In this document: positions 40,264-54,600 of the stretch, piece by piece | Layout: each line of letters starts with the position of its first letter | Position numbering within the stretch: the first letter of the stretch is position 1 | NCBI GenBank assembly: GCA_946800325.1 | Contig: OX326958.1 | Span: 14,722,992 to 14,786,991, forward strand | DNA length: 64,000 nucleotides | Reading direction: 5' to 3' | Source: Luzula sylvatica | Taxonomy: Eukaryota > Streptophyta > Magnoliopsida > Poales > Juncaceae | The notes under the pieces: model-generated | The model's input: the letters and a program-made list of their open reading frames with translations, nothing else | What the model was told of the DNA's origin: nothing | Database searches by the model: none | Position numbers and translations under genes: made by a program

Positions 40264-43200
40264 GAAATTTTGTTTTTCGATTCAAAACAATCTGTTTATG
40301 CTTTGGGGAGTTCAAATAACGTATTTTGAGATCATTTGAATCGTATCTTTTACCACATAACATTTCACCAAAATTTGCAAACACTAAGAAAGTTTGTTTT
40401 TCGATTCAAAACAATTTGTTTATGCTTTGGGGAGTTCAAATAACGTATTTTTAGATCATTTGAATCGTATCTTTTACTACATAACATTTCACCAAAATTT
40501 ACAAACACTAAGAAAGTTTGTTTTTCGATTCAAAACAATATGTTTATGCTTTGGGGAGTTCCAATAACGTATTTTTACATCATTTGAATCGTATCTTTTA
40601 CCACATAACATTTCACCAAAATTAACAAACACTAAGAAAGTTTGTTTTTCGATTCAAAACAATCTTTTTATGCTTTGGGGAGTTCAAATAACGTATTTTG
40701 AGATCATTTGAATCGTATCTTTTACCACATAACATTTCACCGAAATTTACAAACACTAAGATAGTTTGTTTTTCGATTCAAAACAATCTGTTTATGCTTT
40801 GGGGAGTTCAAATAACGTATTTTGAGATCATTTGAATCGTATCTTTTACTACATAACATTTCACCAAAATTTACAAACACTAAGAAAGTTTGTTTTTCGA
40901 TTCAAAACAATTTGTTTATGCTTTGGGGAGTTCAAATAACGTATTTTGAGATCATTTGAATCGTATCTTTTACTACATAACATTTCACCAAAATTTACAA
41001 ACACTAAGAAAGTTTGTTTTTCGATTCAAAACAATATGTTTATGCTTTGGGGAGTTCAAATAATGTATTTTGAGATCATTTGAATCGTATCTTTTACCAC
41101 ATAACATTTCACCAAAATTTACAAACACTAAGAAAGTTTGTTTTTCGATTCAAAACAATCTGTTATTGCTATGGGGAGTTCAAATAACGTATTTTGAGAT
41201 CATTTGAATCGTATCTTTTACCACATAACATTTCACCACAATTTACAAACACTGAGACAGTTTGTTTTTCGATTCAAAACAATTTGTTTATGCTTTGGGG
41301 AGTTCAAATAACGTATTTTTACATCATTTGAATCGTATCTTTTACCACATAACATTTCACCAAAATTTGCAAACACTAAGAAAGTTTGTTTTTCGATTCA
41401 AAACAATTTGTTTATGCTTTGGGGAGTTCAAATAACGTATTTTGAGATCATTTGAATCGTATCTTTTACTACATAACATTTCACCAAAATTTACAAACAC
41501 TAAGAAAGTTTGTTTTTCGATTCAAAACAATCTGTTTATGCTTTGGGGAGTTCAAATAATGTATTTTGAGATCATTTGAATCGTATCTTTTACCACATAA
41601 CATTTCACCAAAATTTACAAACACTAAGAAAGTTTATTTTTCGATTTAAAACAATCTGTTTATGCATTGGGGAGTTCAAATAACGTATTTTGAGATCATT
41701 TGAATCGTATCTTTTACTACATAACATTTCACCAAAATTTACAAACACTAAGAAAGTTTGTTTTTCGATTCAAAACAATCTGTTTCTGCTATGGGGAGTT
41801 CAAATAATGTATTTTGAGATCATTTGAATCGTATCTTTTACCACAAAACATTTCACCAAAATTTACAAACACTAAGAAAGTATGTTTTTCGATTCAAAAT
41901 AATCTGTTTATGCTTTGGGGAGTTCAAATAACGTATTTTGAGATCATTTGAATCGTATCTTTTACAACATAACATTTCACCAAAATTTACAAACACTAAG
42001 AAAGTTTGATTTTCGATTCAAAACAATCTGTTTATGCTTTGGGGAGTTCAAATAACGTATTTTGAGATCATTTGAATCGTATCTTTTACCACATAACAGT
42101 TCACCAAAATTTACAAACACTAAGAAAGTTTATTTTTCGATTCAAAACAATCTGTTTAAGCTTTGGGGAGTTCAAATAACGTATTTTGAGATCATTTGAA
42201 TCGTATCTTTTACTACATAACATTTCACCAATATTTACAAACACTAAGAAAGTTTGTTTTTCGATTCAAAACAATATGTTTATGCTTTGGGGAGTTCAAA
42301 TAATGTATTTTGAGATCATTTGAATCGTATCTTTTACCACATAATATTTCACCAAAATTTACAAACACTAAGAAATTTTGTTTTTCGATTCAAAACAATC
42401 TGTTTATGCTTTGGGGAGTTCAAATAAAGTAATTTGAGATCATTTGAATCGTATCTTTCACCACATAACATTTCACCAAAATTTACAAACACTAAGAAAT
42501 TTTGTTTTTCGATTCAAAACAATCTGTTTATGCTTTGGGGAGTTCAAATAACGTATTTTGAGATCATTTGAATCGTATCTTTTACCACATAACATTTCAC
42601 CAAAATTTGCAAACACTAAGAAAGTTTGTTTTTCGATTCAAAACAATTTGTTTATGCTTTGGGGAGTTCAAATAACGTATTTTTAGATCATTTGAATCGT
42701 ATCTTTTACTACATAACATTTCACCAAAATTTACAAACACTAAGAAAGTTTGTTTTTCGATTCAAAACAATATGTTTATGCTTTGGGGAGTTCCAATAAC
42801 GTATTTTTACATCATTTGAATCGTATCTTTTACCACATAACATTTCACCAAAATTAACAAACACTAAGAAAGTTTGTTTTTCGATTCAAAACAATCTTTT
42901 TATGCTTTGGGGAGTTCAAATAACGTATTTTGAGATCATTTGAATCGTATCTTTTACCACATAACATTTCACCGAAATTTACAAACACTAAGATAGTTTG
43001 TTTTTCGATTCAAAACAATCTGTTTATGCTTTGGGGAGTTCAAATAACGTATTTTGAGATCATTTGAATCGTATCTTTTACTACATAACATTTCACCAAA
43101 ATTTACAAACACTAAGAAAGTTTGTTTTTCGATTCAAAACAATTTGTTTATGCTTTGGGGAGTTCAAATAACGTATTTTGAGATCATTTGAATCGTATCT

Positions 43201-44570
43201 TTTACTACATAACATTTCACCAAAATTTACAAACACTAAGAAAGTTTGTTTTTCGATTCAAAACAATATGTTTATGCTTTGGGGAGTTCAAATAATGTAT
43301 TTTGAGATCATTTGAATCGTATCTTTTACCACATAACATTTCACCAAAATTTACAAACACTAAGAAAGTTTGTTTTTCGATTCAAAACAATCTGTTATTG
43401 CTATGGGGAGTTCAAATAACGTATTTTGAGATCATTTGAATCGTATCTTTTACCACATAACATTTCACCACAATTTACAAACACTGAGACAGTTTGTTTT
43501 TCGATTCAAAACAATTTGTTTATGCTTTGGGGAGTTCAAATAACGTATTTTTACATCATTTGAATCGTATCTTTTACCACATAACATTTCACCAAAATTT
43601 GCAAACACTAAGAAAGTTTGTTTTTCGATTCAAAACAATTTGTTTATGCTTTGGGGAGTTCAAATAACGTATTTTGAGATCATTTGAATCGTATCTTTTA
43701 CTACATAACATTTCACCAAAATTTACAAACACTAAGAAAGTTTGTTTTTCGATTCAAAACAATCTGTTTATGCTTTGGGGAGTTCAAATAATGTATTTTG
43801 AGATCATTTGAATCGTATCTTTTACCACATAACATTTCACCAAAATTTACAAACACTAAGAAAGTTTATTTTTCGATTTAAAACAATCTGTTTATGCATT
43901 GGGGAGTTCAAATAACGTATTTTGAGATCATTTGAATCGTATCTTTTACTACATAACATTTCACCAAAATTTACAAACACTAAGAAAGTTTGTTTTTCGA
44001 TTCAAAACAATCTGTTTCTGCTATGGGGAGTTCAAATAATGCATTTTGAGATCATTTGAATCGTATCTTTTACCACAAAACATTTCACCAAAATTTACAA
44101 ACACTAAGAAAGTATGTTTTTCGATTCAAAATAATCTGTTTATGCTTTGGGGAGTTCAAATAACGTATTTTGAGATCATTTGAATCGTATCTTTTACAAC
44201 ATAACATTTCACCAAAATTTACAAACACTAAGAAAGTTTGATTTTCGATTCAAAACAATCTGTTTATGCTTTGGGGAGTTCAAATAACGTATTTTGAGAT
44301 CATTTGAATCGTATCTTTTACCACATAACAGTTCACCAAAATTTACAAACACTAAGAAAGTTTATTTTTCGATTCAAAACAATCTGTTTAAGCTTTGGGG
44401 AGTTCAAATAACGTATTTTGAGATCATTTGAATCGTATCTTTTACTACATAACATTTCACCAATATTTACAAACACTAAGAAAGTTTGTTTTTCGATTCA
44501 AAACAATATGTTTATGCTTTGGGGAGTTCAAATAATGTATTTTGAGATCATTTGAATCGTATCTTTTACC
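40100..44570. repeat. 18-monomer tandem duplication, 2232 bp
   Basis: Two copies meet near 42.3 kb. Markers aataaagtaa (40191 and 42423), gatagtttg and cataacagttcacc repeat at 2232 bp. The monomer at 42247-42370 is a hybrid of the types at the two ends, marking the exchange point. Confidence 0.83.
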
Positions 44571-45699
44571 ACATAACATTTCACCAAAATTTACAAACAC
44601 TAAGAAAGTTTGTTTTTCGATTCAAAACAATCTATTTATGCCATGGGGAGTTCAAATAACGTATTTTGAGATCATTTCAATCGTATGTTTTACCACATAA
44701 CATTTCACCACAATTTACAAACACTGAGACAGTTTGTTTTTCGATTCAAAACAATTTGTTTATGCTTTGGGGAGTTCAAATAATGTATTTCTAGATCATT
44801 TGAATCGTATCTTTTACCACATAACATTTCACCAAAATTTACAAAAACTAAGAAAGTTTGTTTTTCGATTCAAAACAATTTGTTTATGCTTTGGGGAGTT
44901 CAAATAACGTATTTTGAGATCATTTGAATCGTATCTTTTACTACATAACATTTCACCAAAATTTACAAACACTAAGAAAGTTTGTTTTTCGATACAAAAC
45001 AATATGTTTATGCTTTGGGGAGTTCAAATAACGTATTTTGAGATCATTTGAATCGTATCTTTTACCACATAACATTTCACCAAAATTTACAAACACTAAG
45101 AAAGTTTGTTTTTCAATTCAAAAGAATCTGTTTATGCTTTGGGGAGTTCAAATAACGTATTTTGAGATCATTTGAATCGTATCTTTTACCACATAACATT
45201 TCACCACAATTTACAAACACTAAGACAGTTTGTTTTTCGATTCAAAACAATTTGTTTATGCTTTGGGGAGTTCAAATAACGTATTTTTAGATCATTTGAA
45301 TCGTATCTTTTACCACATAACATTTCACCAAAATTTACAAACACTAAGAAAGTTTGTTTTTCGATTCAAAACAATTTGTTTATGCTTTGGGGAGTTCAAA
45401 TAACGTATTTTGAGATCATTTGAATCGTATCTTTTACTACATAACATTTCACCAAAATTTACAAACACTAAGAAAGTTTGTTTTTCGATACAAAACAATC
45501 TGTTTATGCTTTGGGGAGTTCAAATAACGTATTTTGAGATCATTTGAATCGTATCTTTTACCACATAACATTTCACCAAAATTTACAAACACTAAGAAAG
45601 TTTGTTTTTCAATTCAAAAAAATCTGTTTATGCTTTGGGGAGTTCAAATAACGTATTTTGAGATCATTTGAATCGTATCTTTTACCACATAACATTTCA

Positions 45700-48600
45700 C
45701 CAAAATTTACAAACACTAAGACAGTTTGTTTTTCGATTCAAAACAATTTGTTTATGCTTTGGGGAGTTCAAATAACGTATTTTTAGATCATTTGAATCGT
45801 ATCTTTTACCACATAACATTTCACCAAAATTTACAAACACTAAGAAAGTTTGTTTTTCGATTCAAAACAATTTGTTTATGCTTTGGGGAGTTTAAATAAC
45901 GTATTTTGAGATCATTTGAATCGTATCTTTTTCTACACACCAAAATTTACAAACACTAAGAAAGTTTGTTTTTCGATTAAAAACAATATGTTCATGATTT
46001 GGGGAGTTCAAATAATGTATTTTGAGATCATTTGAATCGTATCTTTTACCACATAATATTTCACCAAAATTTACAAACACTAAGAAATTTTGTTTTTCGA
46101 TTCAAAACAATCTGTTTATGCTTTGGGGAGTTCAAATAAAGTATTTTGAGATCATTTGAATCGTATCTTTCACCACATAACATTTCACCAAAATTTACAA
46201 ACACTAATAAATTTTGTTTTTCGATTCAAAACAATCTGTTTATGCTTTGGGGAGTTCAAATAACGTATTTTGAGATCATTTGAATCGTATCTTTTACCAC
46301 ATAACATTTCACCAAAATTTGCAAACACTAAGAAAGTTTGTTTTTCGATTCAAAACAATTTGTTTATGCTTTGGGGAGTTCAAATAACGTATTTTTAGAT
46401 CATTTGAATCGTATCTTTTACTACATAACATTTCACCAAAATTTACAAACACTAAGAAAGTTTGTTTTTCGATTCAAAACAATATGTTTATGCTTTGGGG
46501 AGTTCCAATAACGTATTTTTACATCATTTGAATCGTATCTTTTACCACATAACATTTCACCAAAATTAACAAACACTAAGAAAGTTTGTTTTTCGATTCA
46601 AAACAATCTTTTTATGCTTTGGGGAGTTCAAATAACGTATTTTGAGATCATTTGAATCGTATCTTTTACCACATAACATTTCACCGAAATTTACAAACAC
46701 TAAGAAAGTTTGTTTTTCGATTCAAAACAATCTGTTTATGCTTTGGGGAGTTCAAATAACGTATTTTGAGATCATTTGAATCGTATCTTTTACTACATAA
46801 CATTTCACCAAAATTTACAAACACTAAGAAAGTTTGTTTTTCGATTCAAAACAATTTGTTTATGCTTTGGGGAGTTCAAATAACGTATTTTGAGATCATT
46901 TGAATCGTATCTTTTACTACATAACATTTCACCAAAATTTACAAACACTAAGAAAGTTTGTTTTTCGATTCAAAACAATATGTTTATGCTTTGGGGAGTT
47001 CAAATAATGTATTTTGAGATCATTTGAATCGTATCTTTTACCACATAACATTTCACCAAAATTTACAAACACTAAGAAAGTTTGTTTTTCGATTCAAAAC
47101 AATCTGTTATTGCTATGGGGAGTTCAAATAACGTATTTTGAGATCATTTGAATCGTATCTTTTACCACATAACATTTCACCACAATTTACAAACACTGAG
47201 ACAGTTTGTTTTTCGATTCAAAACAATTTGTTTATGCTTTGGGGAGTTCAAATAACGTATTTTTACATCATTTGAATCGTATCTTTTACCACATAACATT
47301 TCACCAAAATTTGCAAACACTAAGAAAGTTTGTTTTTCGATTCAAAACAATTTGTTTATGCTTTGGGGAGTTCAAATAACGTATTTTGAGATCATTTGAA
47401 TCGTATCTTTTACTACATAACATTTCACCAAAATTTACAAACACTAAGAAAGTTTGTTTTTCGATTCAAAACAATCTGTTTATGCTTTGGGGAGTTCAAA
47501 TAATGTATTTTGAGATCATTTGAATCGTATCTTTTACCACATAACATTTCACCAAAATTTACAAACACTAAGAAAGTTTATTTTTCGATTTAAAACAATC
47601 TGTTTATGCATTGGGGAGTTCAAATAACGTATTTTGAGATCATTTGAATCGTATCTTTTACTACATAACATTTCACCAAAATTTACAAACACTAAGAAAG
47701 TTTGTTTTTCGATTCAAAACAATCTGTTTCTGCTATGGGGAGTTCAAATAATGTATTTTGAGATCATTTGAATCGTATCTTTTACCACAAAACATTTCAC
47801 CAAAATTTACAAACACTAAGAAAGTATGTTTTTCGATTCAAAATAATCTGTTTATGCTTTGGGGAGTTCAAATAACGTATTTTGAGATCATTTGAATCGT
47901 ATCTTTTACAACATAACATTTCACCAAAATTTACAAACACTAAGAAAGTTTGATTTTCGATTCAAAACAATCTGTTTATGCTTTGGGGAGTTCAAATAAC
48001 GTATTTTGAGATCATTTGAATCGTATCTTTTACTACATAACATTTCACCAAAATTTACAAACACTAAGAAAGTTTGTTTTTCGATTCAAAACAATCTGTT
48101 TATGCTATGGGGAGTTCAAATAACGTATTTTGAGATCATTTGAATCGTATCTTTTACCACATAACATTTCACCAAAATTTACAAACACTAAGACAGTTTG
48201 TTTTTTGATTCAAAACAATTTGTTTATGCTTTGGGAAGTTCAAATAACGTATTTTTAGATCATTTGAATCGTATCTTTTACCACATAACATTTCACCAAA
48301 ATTTACAAACACTAAGAAAGTTTGTTTTTCGATTCAAAACAATTTGTTTATGCTTTGGGGAGTTCAAATAACGTATTTTGAGATCATTTGAATCGTATCT
48401 TTTACTACATAACATTTCACCAAAATTTACAAACACTAAGAAAGTTTGTTTTTCGATTCAAAACAATCTGTTTATGCTATGGGGAGTTCAAATAACGTAT
48501 TTTGAGATCATTTGAATCATATCTTTTACCACATAACATTTCACCAAAATTTACAAACACTAAGACAGTTTGTTTTTTGATTCAAAACAATTTGTTTATG

Positions 48601-51600
48601 CTTTGGGGAGTTCAAATAACGTATTTTTAGATCATTTGAATCGTATCTTTTACCACATAACATTTCACCAAAATTTACAAACACTAAGAAAGTTTGTTTT
48701 TCGATTCAAAACAATTTGTTTATGCTTTGGGGAGTTCAAATAACGTATTTTGAGATCATTTGAATCGTATCTTTTACTACATAACATTTCACCAAAATTT
48801 ACAAACACTAAGAAAGTTTGTTTTTCGATTCAAAACAATTTGTTTATGCTTTGGGGAGTTCAAATAACATATTTTTACATCATTCGAATCGTATCTTTTA
48901 CCACATAACATTTCACCAAAATTTACAAACACTAAGAAAGTTTTGTTTTTCGATTCAAAACAATCTGTTTATGCTTCGGGGAGTTGAAATAACGTATTTT
49001 CATATCATTTGAATCGTATCTTTTACTACATAACATTTCACCAAAATTTACAAACACTAAGAAAGTTTGTTTTTCGATACAAAACAATCTGTTTATGCTT
49101 TGGGGAGTTCAAATAACGTATTTTGAGATCATTTGAATCGTATCTTTTACCACATAACATTTCACCAAAATTTACAAACACTAAGAAAGTTTGTTTTTCG
49201 ATTAAAAAAAAACTGTTTATGCTTTGGAGAGTTCAAATAACGTATTTTGAGATCATTTGAATCGTATCTTTTACCACATAACATTTCACCAAAATTTACA
49301 AACACTAAGACAGTTTGTTTTTCGATTCAAAACAATTTGTTTATGCTTTGGGGAGTTCAAATAACGTATTTTTAGATCATTTGAATCGTATCTTTTACCA
49401 CATAACATTTCACCAAAATTTACAAACACTAAGAAAGTTTGTTTTTCGATTCAAAACAATTTGTTTATGCTTTGGGGAGTTCAAATAACGTATTTTTAGA
49501 TCATTTGAATCGTATCTTTTACCACATAACATTTCACCAAAATTTACAAACACTAAGAAAGTTTGTTTTTCGATTCAAAACAATCTGTTTATGCTATGGG
49601 GAGTTCAAATAACGTATTTTGAGATCATTTGAATCGTATCTTTTACCACATAACATTTCACCAAAATTTACAAACACTAAGACAGTTTGTTTTTTGATTC
49701 AAAACAATTTGTTTATGCTTTGGGGAGTTCAAATAACGTATTTTTAGATCATTTGAATCGTATCTTTTACCACATAACATTGCACCAAAATTTACAAACA
49801 CTAAGAAAGTTTGTTTTTCGATTCAAAACAATTTGTTTATGCTTTGGGGAGTTCAAATAACGTATTTTGAGATCATTTGAATCGTATCTTTTACTACATA
49901 ACATTTCACCAAAATTTACAAACACTAAGAAAGTTTGTTTTTCGATTCAAAACAATCTGTTTATGCTATGGGGAGTTCAAATAACGTATTTTGAGATCAT
50001 TTGAATCATATCTTTTACCACATAACATTTCACCAAAATTTACAAACACTAAGACAGTTTGTTTTTTGATTCAAAACAATTTGTTTATGCTTTGGGGAGT
50101 TCAAATAACGTATTTTTAGATCATTTGAATCGTATCTTTTACCACATAACATTTCACCAAAATTTACAAACACTAAGAAAGTTTGTTTTTCGATTCAAAA
50201 CAATTTGTTTATGCTTTGGGGAGTTCAAATAACGTATTTTGAGATCATTTGAATCGTATCTTTTACTACATAACATTTCACCAAAATTTACAAACACTAA
50301 GAAAGTTTGTTTTTCGATTCAAAACAATTTGTTTATGCTTTGGGGAGTTCAAATAACATATTTTTACATCATTCGAATCGTATCTTTTACCACATAACAT
50401 TTCACCAAAATTTACAAACACTAAGAAAGTTTTGTTTTTCGATTCAAAACAATCTGTTTATGCTTCGGGGAGTTGAAATAACGTATTTTCATATCATTTG
50501 AATCGTATCTTTTACTACATAACATTTCACCAAAATTTACAAACACTAAGAAAGTTTGTTTTTCGATACAAAACAATCTGTTTATGCTTTGGGGAGTTCA
50601 AATAACGTATTTTGAGATCATTTGAATCGTATCTTTTACCACATAACATTTCACCAAAATTTACAAACACTAAGAAAGTTTGTTTTTCGATTAAAAAAAA
50701 ACTGTTTATGCTTTGGAGAGTTCAAATAACGTATTTTGAGATCATTTGAATCGTATCTTTTACCACATAACATTTCACCAAAATTTACAAACACTAAGAC
50801 AGTTTGTTTTTCGATTCAAAACAATTTGTTTATGCTTTGGGGAGTTCAAATAACGTATTTTTAGATCATTTGAATCGTATCTTTTACCACATAACATTTC
50901 ACCAAAATTTACAAACACTAAGAAAGTTTGTTTTTCGATTCAAAACAATTTGTTTATGCTTTGGGGAGTTTAAATGACGTATTTTGAGATCATTTGAATC
51001 GTATCTTTTTCTACATAACATTTCACCAAAATTTACAAACACTAAGAAAGTTTGTTTTTCGATTCAAAACAATCTGTTCATGATTTGGGGAGTTCAAATA
51101 ATGTATTTTGAGATCATTTGAATCGTATCTTTTACCACATAACATTTCACCAAAATTTACAAACACTAAGAAATTTTGTTTTTCGATTCAAAACAATCTG
51201 TTTATGCTTTGGGGAGTTCAAATAATGTATTTTGAGATCATTTGAATCGTATCTTTTACCACATAACATTTCACCAAAATTTACAAACACTAAGAAATTT
51301 TGTTTTTCGATTCAAAACAATCTGTTTATGCTTTGGGGAGTTCAAATAACGTATTTTGAGATCATTTGAATCGTATCTTTTACCACATAACATTTCACCA
51401 AAATTTACAAACACTAAGAAAGTTTGTTTTTCGATTCAAAACAATCTGTTTATGCTTTGGTGAGTTCAAATAACGTATTTTGAGATCATTTGAATCGTAT
51501 CTTTTACCACATAACATTTCACCAAAATTTACAAACACTAAGAAAGTTTGGTTGTCGATTCAAAACAATCTGTTTATGCTTTGGGGAGTTGAAATAACGT

Positions 51601-54600
51601 ATTTTGAGATCATTTGAATCGTATCTTTTACCACATAACATTTCACCAAAATTTACAAACACTAAGACAGTTTGTTTTTCGATTCAAAACAATTTGTTTA
51701 TGCTTTAGGGAGTTGAAATAACGTATTTTTAAATCATTTGAATCGTAACTTTTACCACATAACATTTCACCAAAATTTACAAACACTAAGAAAGTTTGTT
51801 TTTCGATTCAAAACAATTTGTTTATGCTTTGGGGAGTTCAAATAACGTATTTTGAGAACTTTTGAATCGTATCTTTTTCTACATAACATTTCATCAAAAT
51901 TTACAAACACTAAGAAAGTTTGTTTTTCGATTCAAAACAATCTGTTTATGCTTTGGGGAGTTCAAATAACGTATTTTGAGATCATTTGAATCGTATCTTT
52001 TACCACATAACATTTCACCAAAATTTACAAACACTAAGAAAGTTTGTTTTTCGATTCAAAACAATTTGTTTATGCTTTGGGGAGTTCAAATAACGTATTT
52101 TGAGATCATTTGAATCGTATATTTTACTACATAACATTTCACCAAAATTTACACACACTAAGAAAGTTTGTTTTTCGATTCAAAACAATATGTTTATGCT
52201 TTAGGGAGTTCCAATAACGTATTTGTACATCATTTGAATCATATCTTTTACCACATAACATTTCACCAAAATTAACAAACACTAAGAAATTTTGTTTTTC
52301 GATTCAAAACAATCTGTTTATGCTTTGGGGAGTTCAAATATCGTATTTTGAGATCATTTGAATCGTATCTTTTACTACATAACATTTCACCAAAATTTAC
52401 AAACACTAAGAAAGTTTGTTTTTCGATTCAAAACAATATGTTTATGCTTTAGGGAGTTCCAATAACATATTTTTACATCATTTGAATCGTATATTTTACC
52501 ACATAACATTTCACCGAAATTAACAAACACAAAGAAAGTTTGTTTTTCGATTCAAAACAATCTGTTTATGCTTTGGGGAGTTCAAATAACGTATTTTGAG
52601 ATCATTTGAATCGTATCTTTTACTACATAACATTTCACCAAAATTTACAAACACTAAGAAATTTTGTTTTTCGATTCAAAACAATTTGTTTATGCTTTGG
52701 GGAGTTCAAATAACGTATTTTGAGATCATTTGAATCGTATCTTTTACTACATAACATTTCACCAAAATTTACAAACACTAAGAAAGTTTGTTTTTCGATT
52801 CAAAACAATTTGTTTATGCTTTGGGGAGTTCAAATAATGTATTTTGAGATCATTTGAATCGTATCTTTTACCACATAACATTTCACCAAAATTTACAAAC
52901 ACTAAGAAAGTTTGTTTTCCGATTCAAAACAATCTGTTTATGCTATGGGGAGTTCAAATAACGTATTTTGAGATCATTTGAATCGTATCTTTTACCACAT
53001 AACATTTCACCAAAATTTACAAACACTAAGACAGTTTGTTTTTCGATTCAAAACAATTTGTTTATGCTTTGGGGAGTTCAAATAACGTATTTTTAGATCA
53101 TTTCAATCGTATCTTTTACCACATAACATTTCACCAAAATTTACAAACACTAAGACAGTTTGTTTTTCGATTCAAAACAATTTGTTTATGCTTTGGGGAG
53201 TTCAAATAACGTATTTTTAGATCATTTGAATCGTATCTTTTACCACATAACATTTCACCAAAATTTACAAACACTAAGAAAGTTTGTTTTTCGATTCAAA
53301 ACAATTTGTTTATGCTTTGGGGAGTTTAAATAACGTATTTTGAGATCATTTGAATCGTATCTTTTTCTACATAACATTTCACCAAAATTTACAAACACTA
53401 AGAAAGTTTGTTTTTCGATTAAAAACAATATGTTCATGATTTGGGGAGTTCAAATAATGTATTTTGAGATCATTTGAATCGTATCTTTTACCACATAATA
53501 TTTCACCAAAATTTACAAACACTAAGAAATTTTGTTTTTCGATTCAAAACAATCTGTTTATGCTTTGGGGAGTTCAAATAAAGTATTTTGAGATCATTTG
53601 AATAGTATCTTTTACCACATAACATTTCACCAAAATTTACAAACACTAAGAAATTTTGTTTTTCGATTCAAAACAATCTGTTTATGCTTTGGGGAGTTCA
53701 AATAACGTATTTTGAGATCATTTGAATCGTATCTTTTACCACATAACATTTCACCAAAATTTGCAAACACTAAGAAAGTTTGTTTTTCGATTCAAAACAA
53801 TTTGTTTATGCTTTGGGCAGTTCAAATAACGTATTTTTAGATCATTTGAATCGTATCTTTTACTACATAACATTTCACCAAAATTTACAAACACTAAGAA
53901 AGTTTGTTTTTCGATTCAAAACAATATGTTTATGCTTTGGGGAGTTCCAATAACGTATTTTTACATCATTTGAATCGTATCTTTTACCACATAACATTTC
54001 ACCAAAATTAACAAACACTAAGAAAGTTTGTTTTTCGATTCAAAACAATCTTTTTATGCTTTGGGGAGTTCAAATAACGTATTTTGAGATCATTTGAATC
54101 GTATCTTTTACCACATAACATTTCACCGAAATTTACAAACACTAAGAAAGTTTGTTTTTCGATTCAAAACAATCTGTTTATGCTTTGGGGAGTTCAAATA
54201 ACGTATTTTGAGATCATTTGAATCGTATCTTTTACTACATAACATTTCACCAAAATTTACAAACACTAAGAAAGTTTGTTTTTCGATTCAAAACAATTTG
54301 TTTATGCTTTGGGGAGTTCAAATAACGTATTTTGAGATCATTTGAATCGTATCTTTTACTACATAACATTTCACCAAAATTTACAAACACTAAGAAAGTT
54401 TGTTTTTCGATTCAAAACAATATGTTTATGCTTTGGGGAGTTCAAATAATGTATTTTGAGATCATTTGAATCGTATCTTTTACCACATAACATTTCACCA
54501 AAATTTACAAACACTAAGAAAGTTTGTTTTTCGATTCAAAACAATCTGTTATTGCTATGGGGAGTTCAAATAACGTATTTTGAGATCATTTGAATCGTAT

